Shown in pieces: positions 33,829 to 40,698 of a stretch of 64,000 nt of DNA. Below the pieces are notes generated by a model. It was given only the letters and a program-made list of their open reading frames with translations, was not told the DNA's origin and searched no databases. Location: the NCBI GenBank assembly GCA_031082125.1, contig JAVHLM010000009.1, forward strand, positions 128,436 through 192,435, in the 5' to 3' direction. Position numbers and translations under genes: made by a program. The stretch is from Candidatus Eremiobacterota bacterium (GTDB lineage Bacteria; Vulcanimicrobiota; CADAWZ01; Ess09-12). The number at the start of each line of letters is the position of its first letter. Positions within the stretch are counted from its first letter, which is position 1.

Positions 33829-33969
33829 CTATTCATAGTCGAGCGACCTTCGCAGCCTCCATGCCCTTGGTCCTTTTGTTCCGGCACCCTGCGCCATGGC
33901 GCAGTGATGCCTTTGTACGACGGAAGGAATGAAGTGCGTGATGAAATAGTAGCCTCGAAGCTTCATCAT
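33829..33969 (-). CDS. 46-residue basic protein with own promoter and terminator
   Basis: The ORF starts MMKLRGYYFITHFIPSVVQR and ends RAWRLRRSLDYE. AAAGGAG lies eight bases before the first ATG, a near-consensus TATAAT promoter stands upstream (34043-34071), and a strong terminator follows. The protein is basic with three His and one Cys, with no clear TM helix. I recognise no family. The full set of expression signals makes this short ORF more credible than its length would suggest, although an RNA gene at the same spot is also possible. Confidence 0.5.
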   Translation of the reverse strand: MMKLRGYYFITHFIPSVVQRHHCAMAQGAGTKGPRAWRLRRSLDYE

Positions 33970-34017
33970 CGATGCACTCCTTTCCTTGAATTCTTTCGGT
34001 CATTGGCCATAGTCGTC

Positions 34018-34071
34018 GATACCTTTCACGTATCTTACTCCTATTATACCTGAGGGGAGAGGAAAAAGCAA
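34018..34071 (-). promoter_or_regulatory. Promoter with GATAC-N7-GTATC inverted repeat at the start site
   Basis: On the minus strand TTGCTT (34066-34071), 17 bp, TATAAT (34043-34048), then eight bp and GATAC-GTGAAAG-GTATC (34018-34034). It recalls the GATAC-N4-GTATC site nine bp after the -10 box of both HNH genes, but with a longer centre. Confidence 0.65.
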
Positions 34072-34116
34072 AAATGTGACTGGATCTTAACAAAATGCAC
34101 CGACTCCGCGGCGCTT

Positions 34117-35088
34117 CTAGAGGGGCAGCCCGGTACCCTTCTTCAAAGCCTTTGCCTTGTCATGGACAAGGCGGGCGGTCCCCATATCCAGCAGCGATAT
34201 GCCAAGGTTCATGCCCACGATGAGCTCCTCCTCGCCGGTCCGCCCCGGAATCTTCCCTGTCACCACGTCGCAGAGCTCGTCAATCCTCTCAGGGAGCGCC
34301 AGGAAATATCCCTGGGACTGATAATAGAGGATCTGGGGCCTGTCATCGGTAATGAAACGGTCCGCCCCGGTGAGCACCTCAGGCTTCACGTAGGAATCAA
34401 AATCCACTGGGCCTATAAAGACACCCTTTTTCAGCCAGGATTTTTCGATGACTGGCGAAGGATGCTTAAAAATCGGTCCCGAGGTGACGATGATATCGGA
34501 GCCCCTTACAGCCTCTTCCGGGCCCGAGGCACCCCTCACCTGGAAATTGAATCTCTCTCCCATATCTTTGACATAGCGCTCCTGCACGGAGCCGTTGATA
34601 TCATATGCCCTCACTTCCTTAATATGGGGGCATACGAGGGAGAGGGCTTCCAGGTTCGTTCTTCCCTGGACGCCGCAGGCGAGCATGGCGACAGTCTCTG
34701 AGTCCCTGCGGGCGCAGTATTTTGCCGATACTGCCGTGGCTGCCGCGGTGCGCATGGCGGTAATCCAGGTGCAGTCCATCACAGCGAGCGGTATGCCCGT
34801 CTCTGGGTCGTTCAGTATAAGGAGTCCCGAAATATAGGGGAGCCCCTTCTTCTGGTTCTCTGGAAAGCCGCTCACCCACTTGATTCCCGCCGCGCTCATA
34901 CGGGGGAGGTGCGAAGGCATGGCATGGATGAAGGCGTCAGGCATCGGGTGGATGCCGGGCTTGGGAGGCATCTCGTAATGGCCCAGGCCCTTTTCCTGGA
35001 ATACTTTTTCCACCCGCTCAAGGATCTCAGCCATGGGAACCGCCAGAGATTTCACGTCATCAAGGGAAAGGTAAAGGATGGTGGACAT
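34117..35088 (-). CDS. Ornithine cyclodeaminase / mu-crystallin family protein
   Basis: 323 residues, AAGGAG before the ATG. Family phrases are IKWVSGFPEN, ISGLLILNDPETGIPLAVMDCTWITAMRTAA (split across the substrate and dimer region), and the dinucleotide-binding MLACGVQGRTNLEAL. These enzymes use bound NAD(P) to act on amino or imino acids: ornithine to proline, alanine dehydrogenation, or ketimine reduction. The exact reaction is not settled by sequence. It lies 33 bp after the gene 35122-36075 and is probably in the same operon. Confidence 0.85.
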   Translation of the reverse strand: MSTILYLSLDDVKSLAVPMAEILERVEKVFQEKGLGHYEMPPKPGIHPMPDAFIHAMPSHLPRMSAAGIKWVSGFPENQKKGLPYISGLLILNDPETGIPLAVMDCTWITAMRTAAATAVSAKYCARRDSETVAMLACGVQGRTNLEALSLVCPHIKEVRAYDINGSVQERYVKDMGERFNFQVRGASGPEEAVRGSDIIVTSGPIFKHPSPVIEKSWLKKGVFIGPVDFDSYVKPEVLTGADRFITDDRPQILYYQSQGYFLALPERIDELCDVVTGKIPGRTGEEELIVGMNLGISLLDMGTARLVHDKAKALKKGTGLPL

Positions 35089-35121
35089 GGGACTCTCCTT
35101 TTCCCCGGGCTTTGAGCAGGG

Positions 35122-36075
35122 CTAGCGCTGCTGGCGGCCCAATCTGATGCCGGCGATATCTATGAACTCCTCTTCCACGGTGAGCCCTGCAGGCCTCTCC
35201 TGGAGCGCCTCTTCGGCAAGCTCCACGAGGCTCTCGCGGGTTTCGGCCTCTTTCCGCCGGGCTTCGGCCTCCTCGCCTTTCAGGGCTGCTCCCGGCAGCT
35301 CCTTCATCACGGGCAGAAATGCCTCCTTTTCATCGATGGGGTCGGGAATGCCAGGGCAGTCATAGGCGTTCTTCCCCTTCTCCGCAAACTCCCGTACCTC
35401 GGCCGGCACGCGCTTGTTTGAGGCGACGGCCTCGAAGCCCCTGTAAAGAATGGAGGCCGCCTCGAAGGAATCGCCCTCACGCTGGGCCTTGAGTGCCGTC
35501 TCGGCAATCACGGCCGCGATGGGCCCCGATGAGGGCTGGGCAATGGCGCTCAGCACCACCTGGCGCGCCTTGGCCATTGTTCTTGAGTAACTGTCTTTAT
35601 AGGCGATATCCATGCCGAACTTTGCGATATCCTTCTCATCAGAAGAGGTGCGGGTGCTCCCCTGGACAGCCAGGAAGGCCTTGTCAAGCATTTCATCGCG
35701 GAATGCCCAGCGGGCCTTGCCTGTCGAGAAAAGCCCCCCTCCCACGGCATCCTGAGCCTTAAGGGCTGCGCAGGCTATTATGCTCCCCGGGGTTCCGGCG
35801 CCGGCAAGGGTCATGGACTCCACGACAGCCTCCAGGGCCCTCGCTTCCATGCCTTCAGACGACGGGGCTCCGACGGGGCATATGCTTTTCCCGAAAGCCG
35901 CCAGGGCCTTTTCATCAGGGGTGGTCACAGGTGAGTGCCCTATCTTTTCAAAGCAGTCATTGAAAAGCTCCAGTTTCCCGGCATTGTCTCTCTTCCCTGC
36001 CAGGGCCTTGAGTGCCGTCTCTGAAAGGGCTTTACCCTCGGTGCTGTAGGAAGCTGAGCTTTTTAGAGGATCCAT
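35122..36075 (-). CDS. Helical protein with three ~85-residue internal repeats
   Basis: 317 residues, no TM segment or signal peptide. Three related modules can be seen: SETALKALAG...FEKIGHS...TPDEKALAAFGK (residues ~18-65), ACAALKAQDA...FLAVQGS...SSDEKDIAKFGM (~100-155), and AETALKAQRE...FEAVASN...AEVREFAEKGK (~190-240). The C-terminus is Glu/Arg-rich. I do not recognise the family; the repeats may form a helical solenoid. GAGGT precedes the ATG, and a TTTACA/TATAAT promoter lies upstream. Confidence 0.65.
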   Translation of the reverse strand: MDPLKSSASYSTEGKALSETALKALAGKRDNAGKLELFNDCFEKIGHSPVTTPDEKALAAFGKSICPVGAPSSEGMEARALEAVVESMTLAGAGTPGSIIACAALKAQDAVGGGLFSTGKARWAFRDEMLDKAFLAVQGSTRTSSDEKDIAKFGMDIAYKDSYSRTMAKARQVVLSAIAQPSSGPIAAVIAETALKAQREGDSFEAASILYRGFEAVASNKRVPAEVREFAEKGKNAYDCPGIPDPIDEKEAFLPVMKELPGAALKGEEAEARRKEAETRESLVELAEEALQERPAGLTVEEEFIDIAGIRLGRQQR

Positions 36076-36106
36076 TCATATACCTCATGCTCTCATGGCT
36101 CCTCCT

Positions 36107-36134
36107 ATTATAACAGAAAATCTCTTTCTGTAAA
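36107..36134 (-). promoter_or_regulatory. Promoter with an inverted repeat in the spacer
   Basis: On the minus strand TTTACA (36129-36134), 16 bp, TATAAT (36107-36112). The spacer region contains CAGAAA-ATCTC-TTTCTG (36114-36130), a perfect 6-bp inverted repeat that a repressor could bind. Confidence 0.6.
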
Positions 36135-36161
36135 ATACCGGGCAAACTCCGCTGCCATGCA

Positions 36162-36190
36162 TTGATAGAGCCATTCCGCTGTGCTATAAT
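36162..36190 (+). promoter_or_regulatory. Promoter of the PEGA-like membrane protein gene
   Basis: TTGATA (36162-36167), 17-bp spacer ending TGC, TATAAT (36185-36190). This combines a good -35 with an extended -10 and lies 43 bp before the ATG at 36233. Confidence 0.8.
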
Positions 36191-36232
36191 CATGAGGAGA
36201 ACCCGGGCACATACTGTCACAAGGAGCACAAA

Positions 36233-36751
36233 ATGGAAGAAAATACAGCGCCTGGCAGCCTGAAATCATTCCTGTCAAAGCCCCCTGCGAAATCCCTGGC
36301 ATTCGTCGCTGCGGCCATTCTTCTCCTCGAGCTCATCTTTTCCCTTGTCACTTCCCTTATCGAGAATGATACATTGAAGGCTCTTGCCAGGGAAGAAGGC
36401 ATGGTCATCACCTCGAATCCCCATGGAGCCCGCGTGTTCGGCCGCCTCTCCCCGGAAGGCTCCTTTTCCCTGCTCGGAAAGACACCTCTTCTGCTCACGA
36501 GAAGCTATGAAAAACTCGAGCTGCGCAAGCCGGGTTTCGTGGCAGAGGAGTGGACGCCCCATGGGATGGGCGGTATCTCAACGTGCTACGAGCTGACCCT
36601 CCAGGAAGCCATTCCCTTCTTTTCAACACTTCTCTTCTGTCATCCCCTCGCGACGCTGGCCCTGGTGCTCCTCGGCATCCTTGCCGTGCAGTTCTTTTCT
36701 GCAATGCGCAGAGAAAAAGGGACTTCTCCACCGGAGGCGGCCTCTCCCTGA
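36233..36751 (+). CDS. Two-TM protein with PEGA-like extracytoplasmic domain
   Basis: 172 residues, AAGGAG before the ATG. TM helices at ~21-43 and ~133-155 bracket a ~65-residue domain with TSNPHGARVFGRLSPEG, GKTPLLL and LELRKPGFV. This fits the PEGA pattern (SxPxGAxVxxxG, GxTP, xxKxGY), a small beta domain common in surface proteins. The domain probably faces outward and may bind cell-wall or S-layer material. It is a single gene with its own promoter. Confidence 0.75.
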   Translation: MEENTAPGSLKSFLSKPPAKSLAFVAAAILLLELIFSLVTSLIENDTLKALAREEGMVITSNPHGARVFGRLSPEGSFSLLGKTPLLLTRSYEKLELRKPGFVAEEWTPHGMGGISTCYELTLQEAIPFFSTLLFCHPLATLALVLLGILAVQFFSAMRREKGTSPPEAASP

Positions 36752-36815
36752 GACTTACTGTTGAGGCTAGGCCCCCATCTGGAATTATATAACTAAAATA
36801 TCAGAGCCTTATCCA

Positions 36816-36869
36816 TTGACAACTCCCATTATTTGGTTTAAAATTGGGATCATGAATCCCGATTTTAAA
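36816..36869 (+). promoter_or_regulatory. Leaderless-type promoter with inverted repeat over the start codon
   Basis: TTGACA (36816-36821), 17 bp, TAAAAT (36839-36844); the ATG at 36852 is only seven bases after the -10 box. TTTAAAATTGGGAT (36837-36850) and ATCCCGATTTTAAA (36856-36869) form a 14-bp inverted repeat, one mismatch, around the start codon. Confidence 0.75.
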
Positions 36870-37991
36870 TATATTGAACGCGATCTGGAGGCTGTCCTCA
36901 GGAAGCACCTCAACAAGGGCAAGGTTATTGTTCTCTATGGAGCCCGCCAGGTAGGCAAAACGACCCTGCTCAAGAACCTTTTCCCTGAGAAAGGAAGAGC
37001 CCTGTATATTGCATGCGAGCAGCCCCGGATTCAATCGCAGCTCATACCTGATGCACTTGTGCTGAAAAGGGTAATTGGCGCTTATTCCACCGTTGTTTTT
37101 GACGAAGCCCAGTATCTCGATAATCCCGGCCTCATCCTGAAGGTGCTTGTTGACAATTTCCCCCGGAAAAACATCATTGCATCAGGCTCATCTTCTTTCG
37201 ATCTCTCAAACAAGGTAAGCGAACCCCTTACAGGAAGACATTTCAAGTTTCTGCTCTTCCCTCTGTCACTGCGGGAAATATACCGCCAGGTGTCCCCTCT
37301 GGACAGGCAGTTTCACCTGGAGCAGGCCCTCATCTACGGCGCCTATCCGGAGATTTTTACCACAGATAGTGCAGAGGAGAAAATGATGAGTCTTCAGACG
37401 CTCGCGGATGCATACCTTTACAAAGACATTCTTTCTTTTCACAGGGTCAAAAGCAGCCAGAAGGTCAGGGAACTGCTTATCGCCCTCGCTTTGCAGACAG
37501 GGAGTGAAGTCTCATACAGCGAGCTGGCCAATACCATAGGCGCCGACAGGAAAACTGTGGAGCATTACCTGGATCTCCTGGAAAAGTCATTTGTCATATT
37601 CAGGTTATACGGCTTCAGCCGGAATATGCGGAGCGAAATAAACAGAAAGGTAAAAATTTACTTTTACGACACAGGGATCAGAAACACCATTATCAATAAT
37701 TTCAACCCCCTTTCAATGCGCGCAGACAGCGGAGGCCTCTTTGAAAGCTTTGTGGCTGCGGAAATGCTGAAGAGAGAAGCCGGCGAATCACAAAAGAGCA
37801 CTTTTTATTTCTGGCGCACCTATGAGCAAAAGGAAGTCGATCTCGTCTCCGATAAGAACGGCGTGATAACCGCCTACGAGGTCAAACTGAAAGCGCCCAA
37901 GAAAACTCCCGGCTTTTCAGCCTTTTTGAAAGCGTACCCTGGAGCTGAGACCTTGCTGATAACGGCTGAGAACCTTCTTCAGCATCCCTGA
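36852..37991 (+). CDS. AAA-type ATPase with DUF4143 domain
   Basis: 379 residues from the ATG at 36852 (MNPDFKYIERDLE), the position implied by the promoter just upstream; no Shine-Dalgarno is present. Walker A LYGARQVGKTTLLKN near residue 30, Walker B VVFDEAQYLDNPG near 85, sensor SGSSSFDL, then a winged-helix region (SYSELANTIGADRKTVEHYL) and the DUF4143 end with YFWRTYEQKEVDLV and YEVKLKAPKK, which looks like a restriction-endonuclease-like fold (E...D..EVK). Such proteins are common in accessory regions and often come in many copies; roles in DNA or stress have been suggested but not settled. Confidence 0.88.
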   Translation: MNPDFKYIERDLEAVLRKHLNKGKVIVLYGARQVGKTTLLKNLFPEKGRALYIACEQPRIQSQLIPDALVLKRVIGAYSTVVFDEAQYLDNPGLILKVLVDNFPRKNIIASGSSSFDLSNKVSEPLTGRHFKFLLFPLSLREIYRQVSPLDRQFHLEQALIYGAYPEIFTTDSAEEKMMSLQTLADAYLYKDILSFHRVKSSQKVRELLIALALQTGSEVSYSELANTIGADRKTVEHYLDLLEKSFVIFRLYGFSRNMRSEINRKVKIYFYDTGIRNTIINNFNPLSMRADSGGLFESFVAAEMLKREAGESQKSTFYFWRTYEQKEVDLVSDKNGVITAYEVKLKAPKKTPGFSAFLKAYPGAETLLITAENLLQHP

Positions 37992-38073
37992 AGCGGTATC
38001 ACCCTGCCGGCCGCGGCTCTCACCGCCCTGTTCGAGTTATTTTTGATGAAGCAATGCTATAGTGAAAAAAATA

Positions 38074-38082
38074 TGCTATAAT
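38074..38082 (+). promoter_or_regulatory. Extended -10 promoter element TGCTATAAT
   Basis: TGC-TATAAT ends 33 bp before the TTG start at 38116. No convincing -35 is seen. Its position rules out the longer ORF that begins at 38062. Confidence 0.65.
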
Positions 38083-38115
38083 AGTAATGCACTTTTATGC
38101 GGGGGAGAGCGAACA

Positions 38116-39156
38116 TTGAATATCACGCCGCTTAACGGGCACCAGGTCATCAACCGTGCCGAGGCTGCCAGGAAAGCCCTTCCTGAGGGCAAGGCCGCTC
38201 CCGGCTCTGAAGCTATCTCTCTTCCTCTCCCGGTGGAGAGCTTCCAGAAGCAAGACTCCCTCCCCGTTGCTTTCCCGCTGGCGAGCGAACAGACTGCCGA
38301 TCCCTCAACGGCTTCCGACGCTCCGCCTGCTCCCCCCCAGGTGCCTGAGAATATCGTGCAGAACGGAAACGGCACCCTGAGCGCTTTTGACGAGCCCCCG
38401 GCCCCGGCAGCCGCGCAGGGAGGAGGCGAGATAAACTTTGCAGCACGTTACGGGGTGGAGCAAAGCAGGAGCGGCGGTGAGAAATTCGGCTTCCCCGGCA
38501 CCAGGAACCGTGACCTCAGGCATCTGAGGCTTTCGGAGCCGGAACAGAAAAAAATATACGGAAAAGTCAAGAAGAACCTCACATGCTTTGAGAAAGTGAC
38601 GGAAAAATATAAAAAAGTCTCCGAGGACCTGAGAGCAGAGGGTCTGAAAGATCCCCCCTCCCCCGCGGAGCTCGCGGCGCTGGAAATCTATTCCGACGGG
38701 GATTACACGCGGATCAATCCCGTGCTGAGAGGCGACAGGATGCCCCTGCTGGACAGGCTCCTCTATCCCCTCGGCATAGGGCCCGGAGTGAGCATGGAAG
38801 GGATCACCCTCCTCTGTGCATCGGCATTGAACAAGCTGCCTCCCTTCCAGGGGACGGTGTACAGGGAATCAAGGCTCTACGGTGATCAGCCTGACCAGTA
38901 CGAGCCGGGTAAGACAGTGAAGGAGCTCGCTTTTACCAGCACCAGCTCGGAAACCCAGGGCGCTGCGCAGCGAATGGGAAATACCCTTTTCATCATCAGC
39001 TCAGAGACCGGCAGAGCAATTGACCGCTTCTCCAGGCATCCCCGCGAGAAAGAGGTCCTCTTTCCACCGGGGACGGAGTTCAAAGTCCTGGGCAGAGAAG
39101 AGAAGATCCTCGACGGGAAGCCCATGACGGTCATCCTGATGGAAGAAGCAGGGTAA
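38116..39156 (+). CDS. Predicted ADP-ribosyltransferase (R-S-E class) with disordered N-terminus
   Basis: 346 residues from a TTG at 38116 with GGGGGAG upstream. Residues 1-115 are Pro/Ala/Ser-rich and probably disordered, without a signal peptide. The C-terminal domain (~140-346) has the order expected of R-S-ExE mono-ADP-ribosyltransferases: R250 in GTVYRES, S275-T276-S277 in FTSTSS, and E311-x-E313 in REKEVLFPPGTEFKVL. The VLFPPGTEFKVL phrase after the ExE is typical of the ADPRT exoenzyme family. This class usually modifies arginine in a target protein using NAD. It could be a toxin, an effector or a self-regulatory enzyme. The next gene begins right at its stop and may be a partner. Confidence 0.78.
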   Translation: MNITPLNGHQVINRAEAARKALPEGKAAPGSEAISLPLPVESFQKQDSLPVAFPLASEQTADPSTASDAPPAPPQVPENIVQNGNGTLSAFDEPPAPAAAQGGGEINFAARYGVEQSRSGGEKFGFPGTRNRDLRHLRLSEPEQKKIYGKVKKNLTCFEKVTEKYKKVSEDLRAEGLKDPPSPAELAALEIYSDGDYTRINPVLRGDRMPLLDRLLYPLGIGPGVSMEGITLLCASALNKLPPFQGTVYRESRLYGDQPDQYEPGKTVKELAFTSTSSETQGAAQRMGNTLFIISSETGRAIDRFSRHPREKEVLFPPGTEFKVLGREEKILDGKPMTVILMEEAG

Positions 39157-39408
39157 ATGGGAGGGAAAGACCATATCCCCACCGAAAGAGAAAAAGGCCT
39201 TATAAGGCAGATGCTGGGGGACCTGGAAAGAGCCGAGAGGCAGACCGGGAGAATCTCCCCCCTGCCGGCAGATAAAACGGATTTTCCCCTTGGGCTTCCG
39301 GCTCAGGAAGGCCCCCGGACCGGCATGGAAAAGAGGCTTGCCTTCCGGTTCACCCCCCACTGGCAGCTCGGGCTCGGGATCTCTCTTCTCTTTGAAAATA
39401 CCCGGTAA
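39157..39408 (+). CDS. Small protein directly after the ADP-ribosyltransferase
   Basis: 83 residues, starting with the ATG that follows the TAA of the ADP-ribosyltransferase gene. Charged N-terminal helix (MGGKDHIPTEREKGLIRQML) and a C-terminus ending WQLGLGISLLFENTR. No family recognised. Tight coupling to the enzyme gene would fit an immunity or regulatory partner, but the end also looks like the last strand of a barrel. Confidence 0.45.
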   Translation: MGGKDHIPTEREKGLIRQMLGDLERAERQTGRISPLPADKTDFPLGLPAQEGPRTGMEKRLAFRFTPHWQLGLGISLLFENTR

Positions 39409-39420
39409 AGGAAGCTCGTT

Positions 39421-40653
39421 ATGAACCTCACCATGATCCCCTTCATTTCAGTTCTTCACGACGGCGACGAGATAGGGCGCATCGTGGGAAAGCTCACAAG
39501 GGAGCTCGGGTCGGGGGGCATCTCGGTATCGCTTGGCTCCGGGCGGCAGGACTCACCATCAGCCGTGGCTTTTGCCATAATCACCGGCGGCACTGAGAGG
39601 CTGGCTCTCGATGCCATCGGCAACGACGGCGATCCCGTGCTCCTGCTGGCTCATACCCTCCACAACTCCCTTCCTGCTGCCCTGGAGATTGCCGCTACTC
39701 TGCACCAGAGAGGCAGGAAAGCAACTATTTTCCTGCTCGGCGGCAGGGAAGGCAGCCTGGAAGAGCTGAAAAGGCATATAAGTCTCCAGGAAACCAGGGC
39801 CCGCCTGATGCAGTCAAGGATAGGATTAATCGGGGGGGCCTCGGAGTGGCTCACTGCGAGCTCACCTGATCCTGAGACTGTCAGGGCCGCATGGGGACCC
39901 CTCATGGTGCCCCTGGAGATGGAGGAGTTTCTCAAGAGAAGAGAGAGGATCCCAGAGGCTGAATATGTCCGGGTCGCTGAGGATTTCCTGAGAGGTGCGG
40001 GGGAGCTCCGTGAAGCGCGGAGGGACGATATCATGGAATCGGCAAGGCTTTATTGTGCCCTCAGGAGAACTGCTGATAAATATTCCCTTCAGGCCCTCAC
40101 CATAAGGTGCTTTGACCTTCTCGCCGCCCTCGGGGCCACGGGCTGCCTTGGCCTCTCGCGGCTCAATGACGAAGGCGTTGTGGCGGGGTGTGAAGGCGAC
40201 GTACCGGCCACACTCACCATGCTCTGGGCTTACTATCTTACAGGAAAACCTTCATTCATGGCCAATCCGCAGGATATCTCGCCAGGCGAGAGCCTTATAG
40301 AATTTGCCCACTGCACGGTGCCCCTGTCACTTGTCAAGGAGTTTTCTCTCCGCTCCCACTTTGAATCTTCACAGGGCGCCGCACTGGAAGGGACTTTTGA
40401 AAACGGCCCCGTGACCGTGGCGCGGGTCGGGGGGCTCACTCTCAAAGAGCTTTTTGTGACCGACGGCGAGCTCATCACCCATCACCCCAGGGAAGGCCGC
40501 TGCAGGACCCAGGCAACGGTGAGGACCCAGGAGCCGCCGGGGCATCTGCTCTCCTCTCCGCTGGGAAATCACCACCTCATCTTCGCCGGCCACCATGCAG
40601 GGGAACTGAGGGAGTTCCACAAATTATATATTAAAGAGAGAACACTTCCATAA
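39421..40653 (+). CDS. L-fucose/L-arabinose isomerase-like protein
   Basis: 410 residues, AAGGAAG before the ATG. The C-terminal half shows phrases typical of the FucI/AraA-like superfamily: GVVAGCEGDVPATLTMLWAYYLTGKPSFMANPQDI and IEFAHCTVPLSL (each seen in part), with the Glu in EGD at the place of a metal ligand. The N-terminal half is a Rossmann-like domain (AIITGGTERLAL). It may isomerise a sugar or be a family member with another function, as many such proteins lie outside sugar operons. The neighbours here are regulatory rather than metabolic. Confidence 0.7.
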   Translation: MNLTMIPFISVLHDGDEIGRIVGKLTRELGSGGISVSLGSGRQDSPSAVAFAIITGGTERLALDAIGNDGDPVLLLAHTLHNSLPAALEIAATLHQRGRKATIFLLGGREGSLEELKRHISLQETRARLMQSRIGLIGGASEWLTASSPDPETVRAAWGPLMVPLEMEEFLKRRERIPEAEYVRVAEDFLRGAGELREARRDDIMESARLYCALRRTADKYSLQALTIRCFDLLAALGATGCLGLSRLNDEGVVAGCEGDVPATLTMLWAYYLTGKPSFMANPQDISPGESLIEFAHCTVPLSLVKEFSLRSHFESSQGAALEGTFENGPVTVARVGGLTLKELFVTDGELITHHPREGRCRTQATVRTQEPPGHLLSSPLGNHHLIFAGHHAGELREFHKLYIKERTLP

Positions 40654-40698
40654 ATCTACCAGCATATGCCGCATACTGTTCAGAAAGGCATTGGAGTA

